Notes under the pieces: model-generated | Database searches by the model: none | Told to the model about the DNA's origin: nothing | The model's input: the letters and a program-made list of their open reading frames with translations, nothing else | Shown here: positions 46,547-55,125 of the stretch, piece by piece | How positions within the stretch are numbered: position 1 is the stretch's first letter | Layout: every line of letters starts with the position of its first letter | Program-made: the position numbers and the translations under genes | From: Chitinophaga filiformis | GTDB lineage: Bacteria > Bacteroidota > Bacteroidia > Chitinophagales > Chitinophagaceae | Length of the DNA: 64,000 nucleotides | Assembly: GCF_900102545.1 (NCBI RefSeq) | Contig: NZ_FNBN01000001.1 | Coordinates: 1,318,221-1,382,220 of the forward strand | Reading direction: 5' to 3'

Positions 46547-47116
46547 TTAATCCAGTGTTACATGGCTCCAGTTTTCACCGCTCTTAATGCGGTAGAGTTG
46601 CATTTCGCTGATATCAAATTGCTCAGCGATCTGCTTCATTGTTTTTCTGCCGGGCTTTGCCAGCAGGCGTTTAATACTCTTTACTTTGGTAATGTTCAGC
46701 TTAAGCCCCTTTACACGGTTCCGCTGTTTTTCCTTGTAGGCTAACTTAGCGGGACTGAACTGCTGATGAGCTTCCATCTCTTCTTTAGTAGCCCACTGCA
46801 GATTGGTGGCCTTGTTATTTTTTTTATCGTAATCCATGTGGATAACGTACTTATAGGTACGTCCCGGCTTCTTATTAAACAACTTTGCGACTTCCCGGTG
46901 AAGGTAAAGGGATTGGTAACTATCCGCAGGCTTTACATTCAATACTGTATAGCCCTCTACCGTGGAGCCGGACAACAATTTCCCGTCTGAAATATCTTCG
47001 TAATAGCTGATCACTCTTCCCATGTTAGATACTGCATACTTTTTACGCAGGGCAGATTTATTTTTAATCTGCAAGTCTTTCCAGACTTCATTTTTCAGAT
47101 TTTTAATCGTGGCCAT
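46547..47116 (-). CDS. free-standing NUMOD4/HNH endonuclease-like protein with C-terminal HTH
   Basis: This 189-residue protein has the modular layout of phage and intron homing nucleases: a NUMOD4-like segment (EVWKDLQ, YAVSNMGRVIS, 10-60), an HNH-like segment (YKYVIHMDYDKKNNKATNLQW, about 88-108, H93/D95/N105 retained) and a helix-turn-helix near 142-185 (RKTMKQIAEQFDISEMQLYR). Standard members read VNHIDGNKLNNxxxNLEW, so the core is partly divergent. It is not inside an intron, phage or transposon that I can see, and lies behind dusB on the same strand, 31 nt away. It may be a domesticated regulator rather than an active nuclease. Confidence 0.75.
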   Translation of the reverse strand: MATIKNLKNEVWKDLQIKNKSALRKKYAVSNMGRVISYYEDISDGKLLSGSTVEGYTVLNVKPADSYQSLYLHREVAKLFNKKPGRTYKYVIHMDYDKKNNKATNLQWATKEEMEAHQQFSPAKLAYKEKQRNRVKGLKLNITKVKSIKRLLAKPGRKTMKQIAEQFDISEMQLYRIKSGENWSHVTLD

Positions 47117-47147
47117 GTGAAAGAAATTTAATAGTTGAACCTGGGGT

Positions 47148-48212
47148 TTATCCGTAAACGTTACAATCTTCTACTTCATTCTTTGCTGGCAGTAGGCTTT
47201 GGTCAGTAAGGGGAGATGTCCGCTCAATTATATGATCTTTGTAATGTACTGCTATTGTATCTAACACTTCTTCTACAGCTGCCAATGTACTGCAAGTTAC
47301 TAATTGCTGCCTGAATTCTTTGATATGAGGTAACCCTTTCAGGTAATTGGTATAGTGTCGTCTCATTTCAAGTATTCCCACCACATCTCCTTTCCACTGT
47401 ACGGAATGCCTCAGGTGTTTTTTACATACTTCTACACGTTCCAAAACAGATGGTGGAGGCAAATGTTCACCCGTTTGCATAAAATGTTTTATTTCATTGA
47501 AGATCCACGGATATCCGATAGCGGCACGTCCGATCATGATCCCATCTACTCCGTATTTCTGGCGGGCTGCAATAGCCTGCTCGGGGGTACATATGTCCCC
47601 GTTACCGAATATAGGGATATGAATTCGTGGATTGTTTTTGACCTTTCCGATCAATGTCCAGTCGGCATTTCCTTTATACATCTGTGTGCGGGTACGACCG
47701 TGGATGGTTAGTGCCTGGATACCAACATCCTGCAGGCGCTCCGCCACTTCTTCAATGTTTTTTGTATCATCGTCCCAACCCAATCTCGTTTTTACGGTTA
47801 CCGGCAAACGGGTCGCTTTTACTACCGCGGCTGTCAGCTTCACCATTTTGGGAATATCTTTCAGAATACCGGAACCTGCGCCTTTACAAACCACCTTCTT
47901 CACCGGACAGCCGTAGTTGATGTCCAGCAGATCAGGGTTTGTGGCCTCCACAATCTGGGCGGCCATTGCCATTGGTTCCTCGTCGCCACCGAATATCTGA
48001 ATGCCCACAGGGCGCTCATAATCAAATATATCCAGCTTCTGCCGGCTCTTAATGGCATCACGTATAAGTCCCTCCGAAGAAATGAACTCTGTATACATCA
48101 GGTCCGCACCTTTTTCTTTACACACCGCACGAAAAGGCGGGTCACTAACATCCTCCATTGGAGCAAGCAATAGCGGAAAATTGCCTAATGTTATATTTCC
48201 AATCTTTACCAT
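47148..48212 (-). CDS. dusB: tRNA-dihydrouridine synthase
   Basis: A 354-residue FMN-dependent TIM-barrel enzyme that reduces specific uridines in tRNA. PLLLAPMEDVSDPPFR (flavin site), DINYGCPVKKVVCKGAGSG with the catalytic Cys, VTVKTRLGWDD, IHGRTRTQMYKG and FGNGDI are all DusB hallmarks. The start is MVKIGNITLG, where homology begins. A near-perfect Shine-Dalgarno (AAGGAGGT, 48231-48238) lies 18 nt upstream, oddly far for this ATG but well spaced for an ATG at 48220 that encodes only MRKW and stops across the dusB start. Confidence 0.94.
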   Translation of the reverse strand: MVKIGNITLGNFPLLLAPMEDVSDPPFRAVCKEKGADLMYTEFISSEGLIRDAIKSRQKLDIFDYERPVGIQIFGGDEEPMAMAAQIVEATNPDLLDINYGCPVKKVVCKGAGSGILKDIPKMVKLTAAVVKATRLPVTVKTRLGWDDDTKNIEEVAERLQDVGIQALTIHGRTRTQMYKGNADWTLIGKVKNNPRIHIPIFGNGDICTPEQAIAARQKYGVDGIMIGRAAIGYPWIFNEIKHFMQTGEHLPPPSVLERVEVCKKHLRHSVQWKGDVVGILEMRRHYTNYLKGLPHIKEFRQQLVTCSTLAAVEEVLDTIAVHYKDHIIERTSPLTDQSLLPAKNEVEDCNVYG

Positions 48213-48306
48213 TTTCTCATTTGTAGGCTGACCTCCTTCTTCCGGGGAAATCCGGAAACCAATTGTCAACTCGATTTCGCACTGTAAATTTACGCAAAAT
48301 TAATCT

Positions 48307-49272
48307 ATGACAGGCCGTTTGAAGCAATATCCGCCATCATTACAGTTCGCAGCATTTGTAGGCTTATTTCTGATATTTACAGTCTTATACGTGTTCTTCC
48401 TCGCTTTTATATTTCCGGCTATAAGCGGTTACTCATTGTTGACTCTCCAAAGTGAACTATATAGTGCCAAAGCGGCTCCGGAGCCTATATCCCCTAAAGT
48501 TCTCGGCTATCTGAAATTAACGCAAATTCTATACACTTTGGTAGTTTTTTTACTGCCGGCAGTATTTTTCGCCTTTCTGGTAGATACCCGCCCTGCAAAC
48601 TGGATGAGAATAGACCGGAAACCGCGTTTCCTGCCCATTATATTAGCTTTTTTGATTATGCTGGTGGCCATTCCCTTTGTGAGCTATACCGGCGATTGGA
48701 ACCACACCTGGCCTTTCTCACCAGAACTCAGGAAGGTAGAGGAGCAAGCGGAAATACTGACCCGGGCGCTGCTGATCATGCCCGACATATCCAGCCTGCT
48801 CATCAATTTGTTTATGATCGCCATCATTCCGGCTATAGCAGAAGAATTCTTCTTCAGGGGAATTGTACAGCGCCTGCTCATCAAAATGATACCGCAGATG
48901 CCCTGGTTGTGCGTATTCATCGCAGCCGCCTGCTTCAGCGCCATTCATATGCAGTGGATGGACTTCATTCCCCGCCTTTTGCTGGGCTTCCTCCTAGGCG
49001 CTATTTATTACCTGAGTGGCAATCTATGGCTGTCTATATTGGGCCATTTCCTGAATAATGGCCTGCAGGTTGTGATGGTATATCTTTACCAGGTGAAAAT
49101 GATAGAAACAGACCCTATGACCTCCACACCAACAGAATGGTACATCGCTGCATTGAGTCTGGCATTGACCATCGGAGCTATCTGGCTGTTTGATAAACGA
49201 ACTATGCCCGGAGAACGGGAACATAATCACCGGGACGACTTTAATGACAATATTGAATCAATCGGGAAGTAA
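48307..49272 (+). CDS. CPBP-family intramembrane metalloprotease
   Basis: A 321-residue protein with about eight membrane helices. The CAAX-protease/bacteriocin-processing motifs are intact: EEFFFRG (E179, E180, R184), FSAIHMQ (H214) and GHFLNN (H247 and Asn). In eukaryotes the family (Rce1) trims prenylated proteins; bacterial members mostly have unknown substrates. It is divergent from dusB. The downstream genes on the same strand, a DUF2007 protein, cdsA and psd, follow within tens of nt, so it may head a membrane-related operon. Confidence 0.9.
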   Translation: MTGRLKQYPPSLQFAAFVGLFLIFTVLYVFFLAFIFPAISGYSLLTLQSELYSAKAAPEPISPKVLGYLKLTQILYTLVVFLLPAVFFAFLVDTRPANWMRIDRKPRFLPIILAFLIMLVAIPFVSYTGDWNHTWPFSPELRKVEEQAEILTRALLIMPDISSLLINLFMIAIIPAIAEEFFFRGIVQRLLIKMIPQMPWLCVFIAAACFSAIHMQWMDFIPRLLLGFLLGAIYYLSGNLWLSILGHFLNNGLQVVMVYLYQVKMIETDPMTSTPTEWYIAALSLALTIGAIWLFDKRTMPGEREHNHRDDFNDNIESIGK

Positions 49273-49302
49273 TCGTACTTTAGCCCTAACAAACAGATTA
49301 TT

Positions 49303-49524
49303 ATGGAAAAAGACTGGGTGAAAATTTATTATACCAATCAATTGTTCCGTGCGGAGATTATCCGGGGGATGCTGGAAGAGAATGGGATCAACGCGGTAAT
49401 TATTAACAGGCAGGACTCGTCATACCTGAGTGCCCTGCCAGGCATGGTAGAGCTGTTTGTACACAACTCCCAGGAAGCAGAGGCCCGGCAATTGCTGGCT
49501 GAAGCCAACGGAGGCCAGATCTGA
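49303..49524 (+). CDS. DUF2007 domain protein
   Basis: A 73-residue soluble protein with the alternating pattern of DUF2007, a PII/ACT-like small fold: VKIYYTNQLFRAEIIRGMLEENGI, AVIINRQDSSYL, GMVELFVHNSQEAEARQLL. These domains are called putative signal-transducing proteins, without proof. It lies 30 nt behind the CPBP protease and 56 nt before cdsA. Confidence 0.85.
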   Translation: MEKDWVKIYYTNQLFRAEIIRGMLEENGINAVIINRQDSSYLSALPGMVELFVHNSQEAEARQLLAEANGGQI

Positions 49525-49580
49525 TATTACCAGCCGTTTCCGCTTTAACACAATTATTGTAAAACAATCGCCAATTCAGC

Positions 49581-50468
49581 ATGAAAACTTTCTTTACCCG
49601 TACAGCAACAGCGCTCGTCTTTGTAGCCGTGATGCTTGGCGGGATCCTCTATAGCCCTTTTACGTTCTTTCTGCTCTTTTTCCTGATCAATTTTTTTGCG
49701 CTGCAGGAGTATTTTAAGCTCATCCGCCATATTGATCCGGATTACAATAATATTTCCGGATGGCATAAAACCGGACTGCTGGTTGCCAGCTGCGCCCTGA
49801 TCATGGCTTTTACAGGGGAGCATTTTTCCTCCTCTGCCAACCTCTCTCTGGGATTCCTCGGCTGGTGGCTAACCATCATATTCCTGCTGATCATGCCTAT
49901 AGGAGAGATCCTGCTCAGCAAGGACTTCTCCCTGAAAAATATGGGCTATTCTGCACTGGGACTGGCCTATATCACCCTTTCACTGGGACTGCTGGTGCAC
50001 CTCTGCCTGAATTATGACACGATCCGCTTCACTGATACTGCCACAGGTACCGGTCCCGGCTGGTTAATTCCTTTACTGCTGATTGCCTTTATCTGGATCA
50101 ACGATACGATGGCCTATATAGTGGGCTCTCTGATAGGGCGCACCCCCTTTGCCCCCGCCATTTCACCGAAAAAGACCATAGAAGGCACCGTGGGAGGTAT
50201 GATCCTGGCAGTTGCTGCAGCAGGGGTATATGGCTATTTCTGGGGAAGGGAATACCTGGCCCTGCAGCATTGGCTGGCGCTGGCTGCTATCGCTGCCATT
50301 TTTGGCACCGCGGGCGATCTCATCGAGTCAAAACTCAAGCGTATGGCGGGTGTGAAAGATTCTGGCAGTATCATGCCGGGTCACGGAGGGTTTATGGACC
50401 GCTTCGATTCCCTCTTACTGGCGGCTCCATTTGCCTGGTTGTACGTACATTTCTTCGCAATGATTTAA
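49581..50468 (+). CDS. cdsA: phosphatidate cytidylyltransferase
   Basis: CdsA makes CDP-diacylglycerol from phosphatidate and CTP, the branch point of phospholipid synthesis. The 295-residue protein has about eight membrane helices. The family signature near the C-terminus, S-x-x-KR-x-x-GxKDxxxxxPGHGGxxDRxD, is seen as ESKLKRMAGVKDSGS then MPGHGGFMDRFDSLL, and WINDTMAYIVGSLIGRTPF supplies the upstream part. It is followed 34 nt later by psd. Confidence 0.95.
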   Translation: MKTFFTRTATALVFVAVMLGGILYSPFTFFLLFFLINFFALQEYFKLIRHIDPDYNNISGWHKTGLLVASCALIMAFTGEHFSSSANLSLGFLGWWLTIIFLLIMPIGEILLSKDFSLKNMGYSALGLAYITLSLGLLVHLCLNYDTIRFTDTATGTGPGWLIPLLLIAFIWINDTMAYIVGSLIGRTPFAPAISPKKTIEGTVGGMILAVAAAGVYGYFWGREYLALQHWLALAAIAAIFGTAGDLIESKLKRMAGVKDSGSIMPGHGGFMDRFDSLLLAAPFAWLYVHFFAMI

Positions 50469-50502
50469 CTTCGCATTAAATAACATAACTAACATAACAA
50501 CA

Positions 50503-51156
50503 ATGAAGATCCACCGAGAAGGATTAGCTACCATTTTACTGACCTTTGCTGTTCTTGCCCTGATCAACGGCGCCGTATTCTACTTTTTAGGACATATGCC
50601 GCTGCTCTGCAGGATCGTGGCTGCCTTTTCCCTGGTACTGTTCCTGTTTATCATTTCCTTCTTCCGTATTCCTAAAAGGGAAATGAAACTGGATGAATCC
50701 CTGGTAATTGCTCCCTGCGACGGTAAAGTAGTCGTAATTGAAGAAACCTATGAGCCTGAGTACTTTAAAGACAAACGTCTGCAGGTTTCCATCTTTATGA
50801 GCCCTGCCAACGTACACGTGAACAGGAACCCGATCAGCGGACAGGTAAAATTGTCACAGTACCACGCTGGTAAATACCTGGTAGCATGGCATCCAAAATC
50901 TTCTACAGAGAATGAACGCCATACTGTAGTGATCGGCAACGGTAAAGCCGACATCCTGGTAAGACAGATCGCCGGTGCATTAGCCCGTCGTATCGTGAAT
51001 TACCTGAAACCCGGCATGCAGGTGACCCAGAACGAAGAACTGGGCTTCATTAAATTCGGTTCCAGGGTGGACATCTACCTGCCGGTAGGCACCCAGGTGA
51101 ATGTGCAGCTGGAACAGGTAGTACGCGGCGGTCAAACTGTGATTGCTACCATCTAA
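50503..51156 (+). CDS. psd: phosphatidylserine decarboxylase family protein
   Basis: The enzyme converts phosphatidylserine to phosphatidylethanolamine, the main lipid of these bacteria. This is the short form (217 residues). An N-terminal hairpin of membrane helices is followed by IAPCDGKVVVIEE, VSIFMSPANVHVNRNP, HERHTV-like ENERHTVVI, and the autocleavage site FGSRVD, where Ser187 would become the pyruvoyl group after cleavage following Gly186. The usual LGST is replaced by FGS, as in other short forms. Gene order cdsA-psd fits one lipid pathway; the serine transferase is not in this window. Confidence 0.93.
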   Translation: MKIHREGLATILLTFAVLALINGAVFYFLGHMPLLCRIVAAFSLVLFLFIISFFRIPKREMKLDESLVIAPCDGKVVVIEETYEPEYFKDKRLQVSIFMSPANVHVNRNPISGQVKLSQYHAGKYLVAWHPKSSTENERHTVVIGNGKADILVRQIAGALARRIVNYLKPGMQVTQNEELGFIKFGSRVDIYLPVGTQVNVQLEQVVRGGQTVIATI

Positions 51157-51194
51157 CTAATTCCTTATTTTTATCAGCATAAAACAGACTAGTC

Positions 51195-51443
51195 ATGAAA
51201 AAACTGATCTTAGGAGCGACCGTCGCATTATTCTTCTCTGGTGTAGTAATGGCCCAGAACAAGACCAAAGATGCATCCTGTTGTAAAAAGTCAGCGACTG
51301 CTGCATGCTGTAAAAAGGATCAGGCAAAAGGCGCCGCCTGCTGTAAGCAACCCAGCAAAACTGCTGCACTGCGCACAGCTGCTGTGAAACAGGCAAAACC
51401 AGCGCAAGCTGCGGCTCCTGTAACCAAACCATCTGGAAAGTAG
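51195..51443 (+). CDS. small secreted Cys-Cys-Lys repeat protein
   Basis: An 82-residue exported protein. A Sec signal peptide ends VVMAQ. The mature part contains three evenly spaced CCK units, SCCKKSATAACCKK then GAACCKQ, and a Lys/Ala/Pro tail without Cys. The six Cys could bind a soft metal such as Cu or Zn, or form disulfides. I recognise no named family. It follows psd by 38 nt on the same strand but has a long perfect-stem terminator of its own, so it may be a separate unit. Confidence 0.75.
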   Translation: MKKLILGATVALFFSGVVMAQNKTKDASCCKKSATAACCKKDQAKGAACCKQPSKTAALRTAAVKQAKPAQAAAPVTKPSGK

Positions 51444-51458
51444 ATCATCCACAATAAC

Positions 51459-51505
51459 AGAAAGTCCCATCTTCAAAGCTGATTGCAACGAAGATGGGAC
51501 TTTCT
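51459..51505. terminator. bidirectional terminator with perfect 16-bp stem
   Basis: AGAAAGTCCCATCTTC is exactly complementary to 51490-51505 with a 15-nt loop. It separates two converging genes. Confidence 0.85.
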
Positions 51506-51525
51506 TATTTAGACAATTGCTGTTC

Positions 51526-52224
51526 TTACAGGATTGTTTTTAACTCATGCAGGCTGTTGATCACAAACGTAGGTTTCAAATCCCCTGTCACCGGTACCAA
51601 CGTATTAAAATATACCTGGTCTATCCCCGCATTAAATGCCCCTAAAATGTCAATATCCAGGGCATCCCCGATCATGATACTGCTATCCGCCGTAGCGGCT
51701 GCCTTGGTGATCGCATAATCAAAGATCTCACGATATGGTTTCAGGCTGCCCGCAGACTCAGAAGTGATCACATGGGTGAAAAAATGATCTATCCCGGAAC
51801 TTTTCATCTTACGCAGCTGGACTTCTTCAAATCCATTGGTGATCATGTGTATGGGATAATTCTTCGCCGCCAGGTATTCCAGTACCTCTTTTGCATGTGG
51901 GAAAAGGGCTGTCTGGGTAGGTAGTTCTTCCAGGAACTGTGTGCCCAGTGCCTCACACAATTTCTCATCCCCGATCTTAAAATCCAGTAAAGTAAGACGG
52001 AAACGCTTACTGCGGAGATCATTCCGGGTAATAAACCCCTTGCGGAAACGGTCCCAGAGTTTCTCATTATACACCATATACACCTGATGAAATTCCTTAA
52101 AGGACGGAACACCCCGTCCCTCCAGGTTATGCGCATGGTATAGCTGCTCTAATACCAGGTAGGCATTGGTCTCAAAATCCCATAGGGTATGGTCCAGATC
52201 GAAAAATATATGCTTGTATTTCAT
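51526..52224 (-). CDS. yjjG: YjjG-family noncanonical pyrimidine nucleotidase
   Basis: A 232-residue HAD-fold 5'-nucleotidase. Motif I is FFDLDHTLWDFE (D9 nucleophile, D11), the DHTLWDFE form being diagnostic for YjjG. Motif II is MITNGFEEVQLRKM, motif III the Lys of SLKPYREIF, motif IV MIGDALDIDILGA. YjjG removes phosphate from dUMP, dTMP and damaged pyrimidine nucleotides, preventing mutagenic bases entering DNA. Single leftward gene. Confidence 0.9.
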   Translation of the reverse strand: MKYKHIFFDLDHTLWDFETNAYLVLEQLYHAHNLEGRGVPSFKEFHQVYMVYNEKLWDRFRKGFITRNDLRSKRFRLTLLDFKIGDEKLCEALGTQFLEELPTQTALFPHAKEVLEYLAAKNYPIHMITNGFEEVQLRKMKSSGIDHFFTHVITSESAGSLKPYREIFDYAITKAAATADSSIMIGDALDIDILGAFNAGIDQVYFNTLVPVTGDLKPTFVINSLHELKTIL

Positions 52225-52315
52225 TTTGCTCGCACGTCCTTAATCAACTACAAAGATACTCATTACGTGGCGAAGCACATTTTTTACTATTTTCCGTCTC
52301 CCTTAATCATAAAAT

Positions 52316-53020
52316 ATGAACGCAGTAATTACTGGCGCCAGCAAAGGAATAGGAAAAGCAATTGCGGAGAAGCTGGCCAGAGAAGGATTTAACGTAGCCA
52401 TCTGCGCCCGGAACGCAGGCCACCTGGAAAAGGCAGCAACAGATATCCAGGCGGCTAACCCCTCTGTCAAAGTGCTTGCCCGTTCTGTAGATATGGGTCA
52501 GAAAGCAGCTGTACTGGCATTCGCAGAAGAAATAAGGAATACTTTTAATACGGTGGATATACTGGTCAACAATGCCGGCATATTCGTACCGGGCGGTATG
52601 CAGGACCAGGAGGACGGATTACTGGAAAGTATGATGTCTGTGAACGTGTACAGTGCCTATCATCTTACCCGGCAGCTATTGCCAGGTATGAAAGCGAATG
52701 GGAAGGGGCATATTTTTAACATGTGTTCTACCGCCAGTTACACCTCATACCCCAATGGAGGGGCCTATAGTATCACCAAGTTTGCTTTGCTCGGCTTTTC
52801 CCGGAATTTGCGGGAAGAACTGAAACCTCACAACATAAAAGTAACCTCCCTGAGCCCCGGCCCCACTTTAACCGCTTCCTGGGAAGGCTTCGAAGCCCCT
52901 CCCGGCAGAATGATGGAGCCGGAGGATGTAGCAGACCTCTTATGGGGCGCTTATACCCTGTCAAAACAGGCCGTTGTAGAGGAAGTTATTATGCGGCCAA
53001 TGCTGGGCGATATTGCATAA
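52316..53020 (+). CDS. short-chain dehydrogenase/reductase
   Basis: A 234-residue classical SDR. The cofactor motif is TGASKGIGKAIA (TGxxxGxG), followed by NNAGI, the catalytic Ser in STASYTSYP and the YxxxK pair in YSITK. The Arg in ICARN suggests NADP preference. Substrate cannot be read; relatives reduce ketones such as 3-oxoacyl groups or sepiapterin. It lies alone between yjjG and batD. Confidence 0.9.
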   Translation: MNAVITGASKGIGKAIAEKLAREGFNVAICARNAGHLEKAATDIQAANPSVKVLARSVDMGQKAAVLAFAEEIRNTFNTVDILVNNAGIFVPGGMQDQEDGLLESMMSVNVYSAYHLTRQLLPGMKANGKGHIFNMCSTASYTSYPNGGAYSITKFALLGFSRNLREELKPHNIKVTSLSPGPTLTASWEGFEAPPGRMMEPEDVADLLWGAYTLSKQAVVEEVIMRPMLGDIA

Positions 53021-53113
53021 ACCCTTTACCAGCAAGCGCTTCCGAGATTATATTGATTATTTTTTTAACTAACTTTTAACTGGGTATTCAGCACCAACAG
53101 GGCTGGCTTTGGC

Positions 53114-53121
53114 TAAATTTG
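53114..53121 (+). promoter_or_regulatory. -7 promoter element of batD
   Basis: TAAATTTG matches TAnnTTTG and ends 9 nt before the ATG, implying a leader of only a few nt. Confidence 0.55.
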
Positions 53122-53130
53122 TTCTGCATT

Positions 53131-55113
53131 ATGAATGTCACTGCTGTTAGTATAAAGAAGTTTGTATTATCCCTGCTCCTCTGCCTGGGTGTAATTTCCT
53201 GCCTACAGGCACAGGAATTCAGGTTCACTACCTCTGTAAGCAACAACAGGGTAGCACTGGACGAACCATTCCAGATACAGTTCATGCTGGAAAACGCTCC
53301 TAATGTGACCAGTTTCACACCTCCGTCATTCAATGATTTTGAAATCCTGCAAGGGCCATCCCAGATGCAGGGTCAGTCTATCATGAACGGCCGTCGCTCA
53401 GAATATATCGCGCTTATTTACGTGATTCAGCCCAGAAGGGTAGGTAACTTCACCATCGCCGGTGCTACTGCGCGTTCAAACGGTAATGTAGTACGTTCCA
53501 ACCCTGTTACGATAGAAGTGGTAAAAGCTAACCGTGGTGCTTACCAGCAAGCGCCTCAACAGTCTGCGCCACAAAGCGGTTTCCCTCCATCCCGGTCACA
53601 ACGCCAGCAACAGCAGGACGAAATGGAAGGGGTGCTGAGAAACGGAGAAGATGTGAATGCCAAACTGCGTAAAAATATTTTTGTAAAAGTTGATGTAGAT
53701 AAGACCACTTTATACGAAGGAGAGCAGCTGACAGCTACCTATAAGCTGTATACCCGCCTCCCGACAAATTCCAGCGTTACAAAGGTACCAGCCTTCAAAG
53801 GATTCTCTGCGAAAGATATTGAACTGCCCAATCCTCCACAGGCATCTGAAGAAATAGTGAATGGCCAGCGTTTCAAAGTATTCACCATCCGTAAAACACT
53901 GCTGTTCCCATTACAGTCAGGCACCCTGGAACTGGATCCGGTGGAAGTGGACAACCATGTAAAACTGGTTAAACTGGTCAAGAATGGTAATAACAAGAAG
54001 GCCCGTGATCCTTTTGCAGACCTGTTCAATGATCCAGGCTTTAAAGATCCTTTCGATGATCCTTTCTTTGACGACTTTTTCAACCGTCCGGAAGTAACCT
54101 ACGAAGATGTTCCTTATAAAGTCCAGACAGCGCCACTGAAGGTAACCGTTAAGCCGCTTCCTGTAGATAACCGCCCGCTTAGCTTTACCGGGGCTGTGGG
54201 TAAATTCAACATGACGGCGACTATCGACAAAAAGAACCTTACTACAGACGATGCGCTCACGCTGAAAGTGGTGGTATCCGGACAGGGAAATGTGAACCTG
54301 TTGAATGGTCCGAAAGTAGAGATACCTGCCGCTTTTGAAAAATATGATCCTAAAGTAACCGACAATATTGAGAAGAACAGCAATCCGCTGTCCGGCTCCC
54401 GTCAGTTTGAATATGCGCTGATGCCGCTTGAAGCAGGCGATCAGACCATTCCTGCGGTAGAATTCTCTTACTTCGATGTAGCCTCCAATAGCTACAAATC
54501 GATCCGCTCTGAACCGTTTTCCGTACATGTTACGCCTGGAAAACAGACCAAGCGTGATAAAGAAGACTTCAGTGTAAACAGGAATACCATCACCTCCAAT
54601 TACAACGGAGTGCTCAACTGGGTGAAAGACAGCAGGTTCCTGCTGGCCAGCCCATTGTTCTATATACTGCTGCTGATCCCTGTTCTTCTACTGGTGGTTG
54701 CCCTGGTATATCGCCGCAGGCTGAACTACCAGCAGAATAATGCTGCGTTCCTCAAACACCGTTATGCCAACAAAGTAGCACTGAAACGGCTGGAACTGGC
54801 AGCACGTTACCTGAAGGAAGGAAAAGACAAAGCTTTCTATGAGGAGACCTCCCGTGCTATATGGGGATATCTCAGTAATAAATTGCATGTTCCTTTTGCA
54901 GACCTCAGTAAACAGTTGATCCAGGATAAACTGACCCGGCAACAGGTAAGCGTACAATATACCACTCAGCTGTTTGATCTGCTGGATGATTGCGAAATGG
55001 CGCTGTATACACCGATGCACAACAATGATAAAATGCAGGGTACTTATCAGCAGGCCGTGACTGTGATCAGCCATCTGGAAGATGAATTGCAACGTGCAAA
55101 AAGTGTCGTGTAA
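53131..55113 (+). CDS. batD: BatD family protein
   Basis: 660 residues from ATG (MNVTAVSIKK). A signal peptide ends LQAQ. The periplasmic part consists of Ig-like beta-sandwich repeats (FRFTTSVSNNRVALDEPFQI; VDVDKTTLYEGEQLTATY; ATIDKKNLTTDDALTLKVVV), the known BatD arrangement of oxygen-tolerance-type proteins. One membrane helix (about 510-530, FYILLLIPVLLLVVALVY) leads to a cytoplasmic helical tail. An Asp/Phe-Asp-Pro-rich insert (DPFADLFNDPGFKDPFDDPF) sits mid-protein. Bat proteins work with MoxR ATPases in an envelope complex of unclear function. Only batE accompanies it here. Confidence 0.92.
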   Translation: MNVTAVSIKKFVLSLLLCLGVISCLQAQEFRFTTSVSNNRVALDEPFQIQFMLENAPNVTSFTPPSFNDFEILQGPSQMQGQSIMNGRRSEYIALIYVIQPRRVGNFTIAGATARSNGNVVRSNPVTIEVVKANRGAYQQAPQQSAPQSGFPPSRSQRQQQQDEMEGVLRNGEDVNAKLRKNIFVKVDVDKTTLYEGEQLTATYKLYTRLPTNSSVTKVPAFKGFSAKDIELPNPPQASEEIVNGQRFKVFTIRKTLLFPLQSGTLELDPVEVDNHVKLVKLVKNGNNKKARDPFADLFNDPGFKDPFDDPFFDDFFNRPEVTYEDVPYKVQTAPLKVTVKPLPVDNRPLSFTGAVGKFNMTATIDKKNLTTDDALTLKVVVSGQGNVNLLNGPKVEIPAAFEKYDPKVTDNIEKNSNPLSGSRQFEYALMPLEAGDQTIPAVEFSYFDVASNSYKSIRSEPFSVHVTPGKQTKRDKEDFSVNRNTITSNYNGVLNWVKDSRFLLASPLFYILLLIPVLLLVVALVYRRRLNYQQNNAAFLKHRYANKVALKRLELAARYLKEGKDKAFYEETSRAIWGYLSNKLHVPFADLSKQLIQDKLTRQQVSVQYTTQLFDLLDDCEMALYTPMHNNDKMQGTYQQAVTVISHLEDELQRAKSVV

Positions 55114-55125
55114 ACCCAGCTAACT

